Assembly: GCA_016296065.1 (NCBI GenBank)
Contig: JAEDKA010000061.1
Coordinates: forward strand, 1-22,229
Reading direction: 5' to 3'
Length of the DNA: 22,229 bases
DNA from: Kiritimatiellia bacterium
GTDB lineage: Bacteria; Verrucomicrobiota; Kiritimatiellia; RFP12; UBA1067
Shown: piece after piece, positions 1-8,089 of the stretch
How the letters are laid out: every line of letters begins with the position of its first letter
Numbering within the stretch: position 1 is the first letter of the stretch
Program-made: the position numbers and the translations under genes
Notes under the pieces: model-generated
Told to the model about the DNA's origin: nothing
Databases searched by the model: none
What the model saw: the letters and a program-made list of their open reading frames with translations, nothing else

Positions 1-24
1 CGCCCAGATACCGCCGCGACCTCA

Positions 25-50
25 GCGATTTTTCAACGAATTAAAATCGC
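25..50. repeat. Inverted repeat, 8-bp perfect stem
   Basis: GCGATTTT at 25-32 is the exact reverse complement of AAAATCGC at 43-50, with a 10-nt loop. It lies downstream of the transporter gene. There is no T-run after the stem on either strand, so it is not a textbook intrinsic terminator. It could be a weak 3' processing or termination structure or chance. The rest of 1-173 shows no gene; a second short hairpin (GCGGCG, AGA, CGCCGC) sits at 102-116. Confidence 0.3.
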
Positions 51-173
51 ACCCTGCGCCTGATGGCACTCACGGCCCATTATGCGCTGCGTCATACAGA
101 CGCGGCGAGACGCCGCATCTCCTTGGTTCATCCGCCTGCCTTCGCACCTCAAGGAGACGCGCCGTCCTGGGGG

Positions 174-264
174 CTACTTGGCAAGCGCCTCGTCGATGCG
201 CTCAAGCGTACGTTTAATCTCGGGGGAATCCGGCCCCAGTGGCCCCTTCTGGGGATTCGGCGCG
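174..264 (-). other. Out-of-frame continuation of the MFS C-terminus (possible frameshift)
   Basis: Immediately after the transporter's stop codon the neighbouring frame stays open for about 30 codons. It reads a hydrophilic tail with Pro/Lys-rich sequence followed by an amphipathic helix-like end (EIKRTLERIDEALAK) and TAG at 174-176. Third codon positions are GC-rich as in the genes around it. A one-base slip near GGCAGCGACGCAGATAGC (about 260-275) would join it to the transporter. It could be a sequencing or assembly error, a real mutation or chance. Confidence 0.4.
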
Positions 265-1584
265 CTATCTGCGTCGCTGCCAGGAAAGCAGGATGCAGAC
301 GACCGACATCGCGGCCATGCCGATCCAGAAGACGGCAAGCCAGTCGAGCGTCCAGCCGTTGGAGAACGTGTGGCTTGCAAGGGTCGCGGTGCCGTCCGCC
401 GCGCGGTTGACGAGATGCCCGGAGACGATGGACTGAAGCCCGGCGCCGATATAGTTGCCCATGCCCGCAATTCCGAGAGCCGCGCCAGCAGCGCACTTCG
501 GCACGCGGTCGACCGCCATAAGTCCGCCAAGGAACGTGAGAAGGATGCCCACCGCGAAGCCGAAGAGCACCATCGCCGTGACATCGACCCAGACATGCCT
601 GCCCGGGACGAGCATGAACAGCGCGAGCGCTACGACGTTCATGATTCCGGCGGAAAGCGCGAGCTCCTGACGGCTCGACTTGAAGAAGCGGTCGGATATC
701 ACGCCGGAAAGCGCGGACGACACCGCGCCAACGACGGAGTTGACGGAGATCACCGTCGCTGCGCCGGCCTCGGAATACCCCTTCTTGACCTGAAGGAAGA
801 ACATGCCCCAGTCGATGACTGCGTAGCGGCTGGCGGCGAAGAGTCCGCCCGCGAGCGCGATCATCCACACCACCGGAGAGGTGAGCGCGATCTTCTGTCC
901 GCCAGTCGTGTCGACCTTCGCCTCGGTCGCGTCCGCAGGGACAGGCGGCAGGCCCTCGTCCTCGGGAGAGTTTCCGAAGAACAGGAACGCCGCAGCTATG
1001 CCGACGAGTCCGAACGCCGCAGCGCCCCAGAAGCAGCTCTTCCACGCCCAGTCCGGACCGAACGCCTTGCCGACCCAGACGACGATTCCGGCGGAGAGGA
1101 CATACGCGAACACCTCGCCGAGGTTGTTCGAGCAGCTCCAGATGCCGTAGTACGTCCCGCGCTTCTCCTTCGGCCACCAGCGCGATAACGCGACGACACA
1201 GCACGGCGAGCCGGACGCCTGCGCGAAGCCGTTGACGAACCAGACGACGGCAAGCATGAGTGCTGGCACATGGAAGCCTACGACCAGATTGGCGAGAGCC
1301 GAGACAAACAGCCCCAGCATGATGTACTTCTTGACGTTGACGTGGTCGGCGATGAATCCGTTGACGATCTTGCCGATTGCGTAAGCGAACAGCATCGCAG
1401 AACCCACATAGCCTATCTCCGCCGGAGTGTACGCGCCCTGCTCGATCATGCCCTTCTTGGATGCCGAAAACGCAAGTCGGCACACGTAGAATATGGCGTA
1501 GACGAACAGCATCGCCGACACCTGGCGTATCCTAGCCCTCGCGAGCGCGCCTTCGCGCCCGCGTCCGGAACTCTCCCCTGTCAT
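265..1584 (-). CDS. MFS transporter, organophosphate:phosphate antiporter (OPA/GlpT-UhpT-like) family
   Basis: This encodes a 439-residue inner-membrane protein with about 12 hydrophobic segments. The short cytoplasmic N-terminus is followed by a first membrane segment around residues 23-40, and the block around residues 145-160 (YYGIWSCSNNLGEV) resembles the conserved W-x-x-x-x-N segment of GlpT/UhpT-type carriers. Family members exchange phosphorylated sugars or glycerol-3-phosphate for phosphate; the substrate here cannot be read from sequence. The ATG at 1584 has a GGGGAG ribosome site 7 nt upstream. The gene starts 37 nt after the glgA stop, so the two are probably cotranscribed, linking sugar-phosphate uptake to glycogen storage. 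The reading frame ends abruptly with WQRRR and a stop, while the +1 frame continues with coding-like sequence to 174, which suggests a frameshift at the 3' end. Confidence 0.85.
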   Translation of the reverse strand: MTGESSGRGREGALARARIRQVSAMLFVYAIFYVCRLAFSASKKGMIEQGAYTPAEIGYVGSAMLFAYAIGKIVNGFIADHVNVKKYIMLGLFVSALANLVVGFHVPALMLAVVWFVNGFAQASGSPCCVVALSRWWPKEKRGTYYGIWSCSNNLGEVFAYVLSAGIVVWVGKAFGPDWAWKSCFWGAAAFGLVGIAAAFLFFGNSPEDEGLPPVPADATEAKVDTTGGQKIALTSPVVWMIALAGGLFAASRYAVIDWGMFFLQVKKGYSEAGAATVISVNSVVGAVSSALSGVISDRFFKSSRQELALSAGIMNVVALALFMLVPGRHVWVDVTAMVLFGFAVGILLTFLGGLMAVDRVPKCAAGAALGIAGMGNYIGAGLQSIVSGHLVNRAADGTATLASHTFSNGWTLDWLAVFWIGMAAMSVVCILLSWQRRR

Positions 1585-1621
1585 TTAGACTCTCCCCTTT
1601 TACCTTTCTTTGTTATTTCAG

Positions 1622-3136
1622 TTAAATGTGTTCCTTCTTCACAAGCGGCCTGTCCAGCATCCTCTCGTAGAGCTTGATGTACTCGCGGGCGCACGCCTCG
1701 TGGTTGAAGCGGCGGAGCGATTCGGACATGATGCGCGAGACCTCCCTCGCGCGGACGTCCTGAGGCTCGTGGAAGAAGTCCATCGCCTTGTCCATCGCCC
1801 AGAATAGACCGTTGGAGTCGTATGTATCGAAGATGAAGCCGTTGCCCTTTGAAGCGCCGACGTCGAGCATCTCAACCGTGTCGTGGAGTCCGCCCGTGTT
1901 ATGCGCGACGGCGAGCGAGCCGTAGATCGGCGCCTGCATCTGCGGGAGTCCGCACGGCTCGAAGAGCGACGGCATGAGCGTGAAGTCGCTGCCGGCGAAG
2001 CCGAGCTGCGAGAGGCGCCCGTCGAAGTTGTGCACCGCAAGGCGCTCGGGAATGCCGTGGAACGCCTGGATGTCCCAGAACGGCTGCTGGTACGGTCCGT
2101 TCGCGATGATCGCGAGCTGCGCGTCCGGATGCTTGTCGAGGAAGCGGAACGTGATGTCGGTAAGGAGCTGCGGCCCCTTCTGCATGGGGTCGAGGCGGCT
2201 CGGCCAGAAGAAGAGCGCCTTGTCCGGATCTTCCTCGAGGCCAAGCGCGTGCTGAAGCGCAAGCTTGTTCTGGCGCTTCATCTCGACATGGTTCTCGGGA
2301 CCGTACTTGAACGGAATCTTGTCGTCGGTGAGCGGATTGTCCGCCGGATCCGGCGCGTTGAGAATGCCAGCCGCGCAGCCCGCGTTGAACTTGTTCCTGA
2401 TCTCGTTGCGGATCGAGTCGGGGATGAACGAGTGCCAGCCGTTCACGATCTCGGTGAGGAACGTGGGCGAAACGGTGTTGATGAAGTGCGCGGCAAAGCA
2501 GCCGGACGCCTGCAGGTCGACGAGGTTGTTGTTGCGGCTTTCCTCGTAGTTGTAGGGCGGATAGCTGTAGTAGAGGTTCATCCAGAACTCGGCCGCGTCG
2601 ATTCCCGCGTCCTCGACCTGCGCGAGCGTGAGCTTCTGCGTGTGGATGTTGTGCACCGTGAAGAGGCACGGAATCCCCTCGCGCCTCGCGGCCGCCGGGA
2701 TGAGGCCGGTCATCCAGTCGTTGCAGTGGATGAGGTCGGGCTGAACGCGCGGAATGATGTTGTTGATCACCTCGCGCTGGAACGCGAGCGCGAGCTTGAC
2801 GTTGCCGTCGCCGCGCGAGTACACGGTGTCTCGGTAGTAGAAGCAGCGGTCCTCGGCAAGATGGATGCGCTCGTCTGGGAGATGGCTCTTGTACTTCCTC
2901 AGTTCGTCGGCGACGAGCTGCGCCGTCTCGACGTGGAACATGCGTCTGTAGTGCGGCAGCGCCACATGAACGTCCGCGCCGAGGCTGTGGAGCGCCTGCA
3001 CGAGCGACGCGGAGACATCGGCCATGCCGCCGGCCTTCGCGGACATCTTGCCAGCGAGGTTGCCCATGCCGTCCGGCAGATACGTGATCTCCGGCGTTAC
3101 GATCAATATTCTCGGATTTCTGCTCATCTCAGCCAT
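1622..3136 (-). CDS. glgA: Glycogen/starch synthase (GT5), ADP-glucose dependent
   Basis: Cytoplasmic enzyme that transfers glucose from a nucleotide sugar onto growing alpha-1,4-glucan. The 504-residue protein has two Rossmann halves. The N-terminal half carries the K-x-G-G nucleotide-sugar motif (KAGGMADV, K34), and the C-terminal half has SLFEPCGLPQMQ with the family's conserved Glu and the TGGLHDTV loop. Between the first strand (VTPEI) and KAGG there is a longer than usual insertion (YLPDGMGNLAGKMSA). I chose ATG 3136 because GGAG lies 10 nt upstream and an extended -10 box at 3171-3176 precedes it; the longer open frame to 3304 would run back through that promoter and into the upstream gene. 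A second Met at 3127 is possible. The gene is followed after 37 nt by the MFS transporter. Confidence 0.9.
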   Translation of the reverse strand: MAEMSRNPRILIVTPEITYLPDGMGNLAGKMSAKAGGMADVSASLVQALHSLGADVHVALPHYRRMFHVETAQLVADELRKYKSHLPDERIHLAEDRCFYYRDTVYSRGDGNVKLALAFQREVINNIIPRVQPDLIHCNDWMTGLIPAAARREGIPCLFTVHNIHTQKLTLAQVEDAGIDAAEFWMNLYYSYPPYNYEESRNNNLVDLQASGCFAAHFINTVSPTFLTEIVNGWHSFIPDSIRNEIRNKFNAGCAAGILNAPDPADNPLTDDKIPFKYGPENHVEMKRQNKLALQHALGLEEDPDKALFFWPSRLDPMQKGPQLLTDITFRFLDKHPDAQLAIIANGPYQQPFWDIQAFHGIPERLAVHNFDGRLSQLGFAGSDFTLMPSLFEPCGLPQMQAPIYGSLAVAHNTGGLHDTVEMLDVGASKGNGFIFDTYDSNGLFWAMDKAMDFFHEPQDVRAREVSRIMSESLRRFNHEACAREYIKLYERMLDRPLVKKEHI

Positions 3137-3170
3137 TTTGTTCGCACTCCTAAATTGATTTTCGGTGAGT

Positions 3171-3179
3171 ATTATACCA
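3171..3179 (-). promoter_or_regulatory. Extended -10 promoter for glgA
   Basis: On the minus strand the sequence reads TATGGTATAAT: a perfect TATAAT preceded by the TGG extended -10 element. The -35 is weak (TTCCAC with an 18-nt spacer). It lies between the end of the upstream fusion enzyme (3186) and glgA (3136), giving a leader of about 25-30 nt. The same box recurs at four other sites in the window. Confidence 0.65.
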
Positions 3180-3185
3180 TAAAAA

Positions 3186-6100
3186 TCAATGTGCGTGGAA
3201 AATTCGCGCGGGTGACCATCCGTCGGAGCCCCTGAGCATCCCAAAGGGAACATCGGTGCAGCCGCGGGAGGAGAAGTATGCGTCGCGATCCGCCGTGGAG
3301 CCATGCGTCCAGGCCGGGCGCTCCGAGCGGTCTGCGCCGGTACCCGTGCAGTCGAACTCGGCGTAGTACGCCGTCTTGTCGCGCCCGTCGCCGGGACGCC
3401 ATGTCGTCCAGCCGACCGGCTTTATGCAGTCGCCTATCTCGCACTCGAGGAAGACCGTCTGCGCATACTCGCGCCACGGACGGCCAAGAATGCTCTTCTG
3501 GTCGTTCGGAGCCGACACGCGGCATTTGTGGAAGACATATCCGAACGGCTGGCCCTCGGGCGTCGCCGCGGCGGTCACGACGCCGGATATGCGCAGCACG
3601 AGGTCGCAGTTCTCGAAGAGCGCGGTGGACTGTCCGAACACGAAGTCGACGCTCCCTTCGATGCGGCAGTTCTCGAAGTACTGACGGCAGCTGCGCGCAT
3701 ACGTCGGCTTCGCGTCCCACTTCGTCACGCTCTGCGTCGTGTAGAGCGTGTCCTGGTAGCTGCGTATCGTGCAGTTCCTTACAGCGATTCTGTCTCCGTC
3801 GACGTGCAGCGCCACTGCCTGCCCGACGCCGCGTCCGCCGGCGGAAACGTTTTCGTCGGACGCCGTGTTGACGATCGTCAGGCCGTCAAGCTCCACGTCA
3901 TCAGCCTCGACCTTCAGCGTGTAGCTCCGGAAAGTTCCGAGATCCGTCCCGTCCGCGCCCTTCTTCCCGGCATAGTCGTCCCACGTTACGACGGCCTTGC
4001 CGCCGCCGAGAAGGCGAAGGCCCTTCTTCTCGCGCGGAATCAACACCTTCTGTCTGTATGTGCCGGGCGGCACTTCGATCGTGCTGCCCGGAGCCGCCGC
4101 GTCGATCAGCGCCTGAAGATTTTGACCGACGGCCGTAAGCGAGATCGGACGCGATATGCCCGTCGGAATAAGGTCCGCCTTCTTCGAGATGTGCGGCTTC
4201 ATGTCGTACTTGTCGATTCCGGGCGAAGTCGTGAACGCGGCCTTTCCACCGCGGTCCTGGAAAAGATCGCCGATGAGCCTGTTCCGCCACGGATTCGTCA
4301 CCCGTACCGTGAATCGCAGCTTCGGCGCGAGGCGACCACTTTCCGTCGCCGCCTCGGTTATGTCGAACGGCGCGTACGGATCCCACATCGTCCCGACCTT
4401 CTTGCCGTTCACCGTCACCTCCGCAGTCGCGCCGAACGCCGGCATGGAAAGAAGAAGCCTCGATCCTTCGGTCGGCGCATCGAGCGTGAAGTCGTAGCGC
4501 AGCACGCCGGAATAGTACTTTACGTCCGGATCCTTCTCCTCCGTGAGCGAGCGGAACTTCCCGATCGGCATCGGCCCGATGCCGGGATCGCTCTCGAAGG
4601 TGATCGTCCCTTCCGCGCCGTTGTATTCACGCCTCGCGGCGATTTTCGGATTGACCACCTCGTCCTGGTACGACGGGAGCCCTGTCGCGTCCTCTCCGAA
4701 GATCACGAGCAGGGACTGGCGCGGACGAAGCTTCAGCATGCACCATCCATCCGAGTGCAGCGCACTCGTGACCGGGACGTGCAGCGCGTAGCGTCTGCCG
4801 TCCACCGGATCCAGGACGACCGCAGTCGTCGCATGCGGTCCGGTGGCATGTTCCGGGAAATCGAACTTCACTCTCAACCACCGTTCGGCGAAATCGAAGG
4901 CGCTTGCAATGAAATAAATGTCGCGTCCGCCCTTCCTGACATGTCGCGCGAACACCGTCTCGACGTCGCCGTCAGAACCGAACGACATGTCCGTGGCGAA
5001 CGCGACGCCGTTAGCGCTCCTGAACGCCTCGCCGCCCCAGATCGCGTCCGAAATCTCACGCAGACGCGCCGTTTCCGCCTCGCGGTTGGAAAGCCGAAGC
5101 GTGCGCGTTGGCCTGACGCCGCACACATGCGCGCCGTCCTTCGCTAGTTCTCCGAGCTTCTCCATCGTCGCAAGGTCGAGCGCGTCATGGCGCACGACAA
5201 GCGCCCCATACGACTTGTCGTCGTCGAGCATAATGCGCCGGCTGCCGGGATCAACTCGGACGCGGCCCGAAAGCAGGACGTCCTGGTTGATGTACTGGAA
5301 ACTCGCGCCGTGCGGAATGAGCCGCGCGATTTCGTCGTCCTTCATCTCGAACGCGGGAAGTTTGTCTCCGATGTAGACGAGCAGGTCCGCGCACTTGACT
5401 CCGCCCTGGAGCGCCTTCTGGATGCGCTCGTGGTACTGCCAGAAGGAGTCGGAGAAATTGTACCACGGATTCAGCCTGTTGAACGCCTGTCCGTAGATGC
5501 CGAGCGTAAGTCCCGGCGCGGCGTCCGTCGGCTGGTGGACGTACGAATGTAGTATCATCCGCGAGATTCCGTGCGCGAAGGCGCGGTCTCCGTAGGGCTT
5601 TAGGTCGAACGGAGCGTCGGAGTAGAGTCCGTAGCCGGTATACGACTCCCCGGCCACGACGGGCTTTCCGTACAGCACGGCGGCGTGCTGCGGGGAGAAG
5701 TGCTTGATGGGCTCGACGTAGCTCATCTTGAACGGATACGTATGCGCGGCGACCTTCGCCCAGAACTCCGTCATCGGAACGTCGCAGTACTTGTATGTCT
5801 TCAGGACGTCTACCGCGGGCAGGTTGTCCCATCCGTAGATGCCCTCGGACCACAGTTCCATTCCGTTTTCGTGGCACAGCTCTGCGAGGCGCTTGAAGTA
5901 GTTGTCGATTATGAGGTCCGAGCACGTCAGGCGGAAGTCGTGCCTGAACGCCTCGCTGTCCTCCGGCGAGCCGACGTTCTCCCCGGCGAGAGCCGGGAGC
6001 CACGGAATCGGATCGTACCCGCGGCGCTTCCTGAATTCCTCTGGGAACTTCTCCGTCCACGTCTGGTAGCCGCACTCCCACGAGTCGACGAGGAAATAGC

Positions 6101-6791
6101 GGAACGTCTTCCCGGCGTGGCGTCCCGCCGCGTCGAGCAGCCACTTCGGATAGTGCTTGAAGTGCCATTCGAGCGCCGCTGGGTCCATCTTGTCGCATTC
6201 GAGTCCGCATCCCTCCGGCGAGGCGGGGTGATTCTTCTTCCCGTTTGTCGCATATCCGAACCGGAACTTCTTCCCGTTCGCCTCAACGACGGCGATCTCC
6301 CTGTAGAAGTCGTAGCGTATCTCCGGCTTCACTGCGCCGCCGATCTCCTCCCAGACGAGCTCCTTCATCGAAAGCTCGGGCGTGATCCATGGTCCGCCCG
6401 ACTCGCTCCATCCGTCGCAGTTCGCCGCGCCAATCGTGATTCCGAGCCGCTCCGCCTCGTCAAGCGCAAAGCGGAAGAGGTCGAACCACTCCTTCGACGC
6501 GAACTTTACCGTGGGCATCGAGCTCTCGTCTATTTCGCGGACGTTCTCCTTCGCGACCTGCGAGAAGGCGGTGAACTGGCTGCCGAACGGACGGAAGGCA
6601 TTGAATATCGTCGCGTTGTCGATCCCAGCGCGCTTCATCGCCTCGAGGTCCTTCGTTATGCCCTCGCGCGTGATGTGTCCGTTCATCCAGTGCCACCATG
6701 TGCCGACGCCGGACGTGCCCGCATTCTGCACGTCGGCCAGGAGCGGGGTCGTCAGCGAGAGCGCTGCGGATAGGAGAATCTCAAACTTCAT
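3186..6791 (-). CDS. Secreted fusion enzyme: GH106-like alpha-L-rhamnosidase plus CE8 pectin methylesterase
   Basis: The product has about 1201 residues. Residues 1-19 form a signal peptide (MKFEILLSAALSLTTPLLA). The N-terminal part begins with the GH106 signature WWHWMNGHITREGITKDLEAMKRAGI, reported here as residues near 32-58, followed by a barrel-like region and a beta-sandwich near residues 780-880. GH106 enzymes release rhamnose from rhamnogalacturonan-type pectin. From about residue 886 to the end is a complete pectinesterase beta-helix with GQAVAL, YQDTL (D1014), GSVDFVFG (D1049) and LGRPW (R1104), so the catalytic Asp pair, Gln and Arg are all present. ATG 6791 is preferred to GTG 6800, because the AAGGGGGGG ribosome site abuts the GTG but lies 8 nt before the ATG. 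It begins 20 nt after dprA and likely reads through from it. Substrate is inferred: methyl-esterified, rhamnose-containing pectin outside the cytoplasm. Confidence 0.85.
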   Translation of the reverse strand: MKFEILLSAALSLTTPLLADVQNAGTSGVGTWWHWMNGHITREGITKDLEAMKRAGIDNATIFNAFRPFGSQFTAFSQVAKENVREIDESSMPTVKFASKEWFDLFRFALDEAERLGITIGAANCDGWSESGGPWITPELSMKELVWEEIGGAVKPEIRYDFYREIAVVEANGKKFRFGYATNGKKNHPASPEGCGLECDKMDPAALEWHFKHYPKWLLDAAGRHAGKTFRYFLVDSWECGYQTWTEKFPEEFRKRRGYDPIPWLPALAGENVGSPEDSEAFRHDFRLTCSDLIIDNYFKRLAELCHENGMELWSEGIYGWDNLPAVDVLKTYKYCDVPMTEFWAKVAAHTYPFKMSYVEPIKHFSPQHAAVLYGKPVVAGESYTGYGLYSDAPFDLKPYGDRAFAHGISRMILHSYVHQPTDAAPGLTLGIYGQAFNRLNPWYNFSDSFWQYHERIQKALQGGVKCADLLVYIGDKLPAFEMKDDEIARLIPHGASFQYINQDVLLSGRVRVDPGSRRIMLDDDKSYGALVVRHDALDLATMEKLGELAKDGAHVCGVRPTRTLRLSNREAETARLREISDAIWGGEAFRSANGVAFATDMSFGSDGDVETVFARHVRKGGRDIYFIASAFDFAERWLRVKFDFPEHATGPHATTAVVLDPVDGRRYALHVPVTSALHSDGWCMLKLRPRQSLLVIFGEDATGLPSYQDEVVNPKIAARREYNGAEGTITFESDPGIGPMPIGKFRSLTEEKDPDVKYYSGVLRYDFTLDAPTEGSRLLLSMPAFGATAEVTVNGKKVGTMWDPYAPFDITEAATESGRLAPKLRFTVRVTNPWRNRLIGDLFQDRGGKAAFTTSPGIDKYDMKPHISKKADLIPTGISRPISLTAVGQNLQALIDAAAPGSTIEVPPGTYRQKVLIPREKKGLRLLGGGKAVVTWDDYAGKKGADGTDLGTFRSYTLKVEADDVELDGLTIVNTASDENVSAGGRGVGQAVALHVDGDRIAVRNCTIRSYQDTLYTTQSVTKWDAKPTYARSCRQYFENCRIEGSVDFVFGQSTALFENCDLVLRISGVVTAAATPEGQPFGYVFHKCRVSAPNDQKSILGRPWREYAQTVFLECEIGDCIKPVGWTTWRPGDGRDKTAYYAEFDCTGTGADRSERPAWTHGSTADRDAYFSSRGCTDVPFGMLRGSDGWSPARIFHAH

Positions 6792-6810
6792 ACCAGTCAC
6801 CCCCCCCTTT

Positions 6811-7950
6811 TTATGCTTCCTTCGGCAGCGCCACGCGGTTGCCCGGGAAAAACCTTATGCGCCCCTTGAGCCTAAGCGCCATGCAGAGCGCGTTAACCTT
6901 GTCCGCGGGAAGACCCGTGCGCCTTATCAGCACGTCCATCGACACGCCGTCCGAGTTCACCTCGCGCATCACCATCGCCTCTTCTATGGAGAACGGGGCG
7001 CTCGGTGATCGCCCCCTACCGTCGGCGGCTGGCGGGGCGCTCGGTGAAGCTGGGGGCGAAGGCGGCGCAACGGCGCGGCGGATGCGCCGCGGAGCGGGTT
7101 TGATTTCTGTTTTCGGCATCAGCTCCGAAAGCTCCTCCTCGACGTCGGCGGCGTTCCTGACGAGCCTCGCGCCCGCGCGGATGAGCTCGTTGCAGCCTCC
7201 GCTCGCACGCGCGTCGACGCGACCGGGAACCGCCATGACTACGCGGCCCATGTCAAGGGCAAGCGAAGTCGTGATGAGCGTTCCGCTCTTGTGCGGCGCC
7301 TCGACCGCGACGACTCCGCGCGCAAGCGCCGCGACGACGTGGTTCCGCTGAGGGAAAGTCTGCTGGTCCGGCGGACGCCCGAAGGGAAACTCGCTCGCGA
7401 CAGCGCCGCCCTTCGCGACGATCTCGCGCGCGAGTTCGCGGTTCTCCTCGGGATAGAAGCGGTCCAGCCCCGAGCCTATGACGCCGACAGTCTTGCCGCC
7501 CGCGTCGAGCGCGCCGCGGTGTGACTGCGCGTCGATGCCGAGGGCAAGCCCCGAAAGCACAGTCCACCCGCGCGCCGCGAGGTCGCGCGAGATGCGGAAC
7601 GCCTGCTCGAGTCCGTACGGCGTCGACCTTCTCGTCCCGACCATCGCCACGCACGGCGAGGAGAGAAGCGACGCGTCGCCCTTCACGTAGAGCGCGAGCG
7701 GATGCGAAGGCTGCTCGAGGAGCCGCGGCGGATATGCCGCGTCCGCAGGCGTCACGATCTCGACTCCGTACTTTTTCGCGAGGGCAAACTCCGCGCCGAC
7801 ATCAACCTCCCCTCCGGCACGCGCGACCTTGTTCGGCCATGACTCCCATGCAACAGCGACGGAACCCGCGGCAAGAGCGAGTTCTGCGACCTTTACGGAG
7901 CCGATTTTGTCGGTCAGATTGAAGGCGACGTATGCTTCTCGTTCAGTCAA
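6811..7950 (-). CDS. dprA: DNA-processing protein DprA (Smf)
   Basis: DprA binds incoming single-stranded DNA in natural transformation and loads RecA. The 379-residue protein has an N-terminal helical region, then the Rossmann-like DNA-binding domain with MVGTRRST (residues 103-110), SGLALGIDAQSH (133-144), IGSGLDRFYPEEN, FPQRNHVVAAL and KSGTLITTSLA. A Pro/Ala/Ser linker (about 280-320) leads to a C-terminal winged helix (about 321-379). The start is TTG at 7950, with AAGGGGG a few nt upstream; no ATG fits. The linker contains a 15-bp direct repeat and a GGGGCG/CGCCCC hairpin (6994-7047). The gene is divergent from tRNA-Glu and followed closely by the pectin-degrading fusion enzyme, with no evident functional link. 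Confidence 0.92.
   Translation of the reverse strand: MTEREAYVAFNLTDKIGSVKVAELALAAGSVAVAWESWPNKVARAGGEVDVGAEFALAKKYGVEIVTPADAAYPPRLLEQPSHPLALYVKGDASLLSSPCVAMVGTRRSTPYGLEQAFRISRDLAARGWTVLSGLALGIDAQSHRGALDAGGKTVGVIGSGLDRFYPEENRELAREIVAKGGAVASEFPFGRPPDQQTFPQRNHVVAALARGVVAVEAPHKSGTLITTSLALDMGRVVMAVPGRVDARASGGCNELIRAGARLVRNAADVEEELSELMPKTEIKPAPRRIRRAVAPPSPPASPSAPPAADGRGRSPSAPFSIEEAMVMREVNSDGVSMDVLIRRTGLPADKVNALCMALRLKGRIRFFPGNRVALPKEA
6994..7047. repeat. Direct repeat and hairpin inside the dprA linker
   Basis: CGGGGCGCTCGGTGA occurs at 6994-7008 and again at 7033-7047, an offset of exactly 39 bp (13 codons), so the frame is kept. The first copy also forms a stem, GGGGCG (6995-7000) with CGCCCC (7010-7015). 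In protein terms it duplicates SPSAP within a Pro/Ala/Ser linker. It may be a REP-like element captured in coding sequence or simple local duplication. Confidence 0.5.
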
Positions 7951-7959
7951 AATACCCCC

Positions 7960-7989
7960 TTGATTCTCGGCGGAGAATTATGGTATACT
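7960..7989 (+). promoter_or_regulatory. Promoter for tRNA-Glu
   Basis: The site has TTGATT (7960-7965), an 18-nt spacer and TATACT (7984-7989) preceded by the extended -10 triplet TGG. Transcription would begin about 7 nt before the mature tRNA 5' end. It shares its TATGGTA core with the glgA and RND-operon promoters. Confidence 0.65.
7963..7978. repeat. Inverted repeat in the dprA/tRNA-Glu divergent region
   Basis: ATTCTC (7963-7968) and GAGAAT (7973-7978) form a 6-bp stem around GGCG. The element lies just upstream of the dprA ribosome site on one strand and between the -35 and -10 of the tRNA promoter on the other, so it could be an operator or a leader hairpin. No known regulator site is recognised. 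Confidence 0.3.
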
Positions 7990-8002
7990 ATTTCAGTTTT
8001 TT

Positions 8003-8077
8003 GGCCCCATCGTCTATCGGCTAGGACACGAGCTTTTCATGCTTGGTAGAGGAGTTCGACTCTCCTTGGGGCTGCCA
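8003..8077 (+). tRNA. tRNA-Glu (anticodon TTC)
   Basis: A full cloverleaf can be folded. The acceptor stem is GGCCCCA with TGGGGCT (closing pair G-U), the D arm GTCT...GGAC, the anticodon stem CGAGC/GCTTG around loop TTTTCAT (anticodon TTC at positions 34-36), a 4-nt variable loop, and the T arm AGGAG/CTCCT with loop TTCGACT. The discriminator G and an encoded CCA end follow. The G1-U72 pair and the weak G-U in the anticodon stem are slightly unusual. It is the only plus-strand gene and converges on panC. Confidence 0.93.
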
Positions 8078-8089
8078 ATCCCTAGCAGA

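Noticed and set aside
149..1483. Minus-strand open frame of 444 codons overlapping the MFS gene
   Set aside because: It is Arg-rich, has no membrane segments, and is a frame shadow of the clear transporter. Only the short stretch 174-264 in a different frame looks coding-like.
1883..3235. Plus-strand open frame of 450 codons
   Set aside because: It is antisense to glgA, with highly charged repetitive composition typical of a shadow frame.
3303..5147. Plus-strand open frame of 614 codons
   Set aside because: It is antisense to the fusion enzyme, has no recognisable protein features and no ribosome site.
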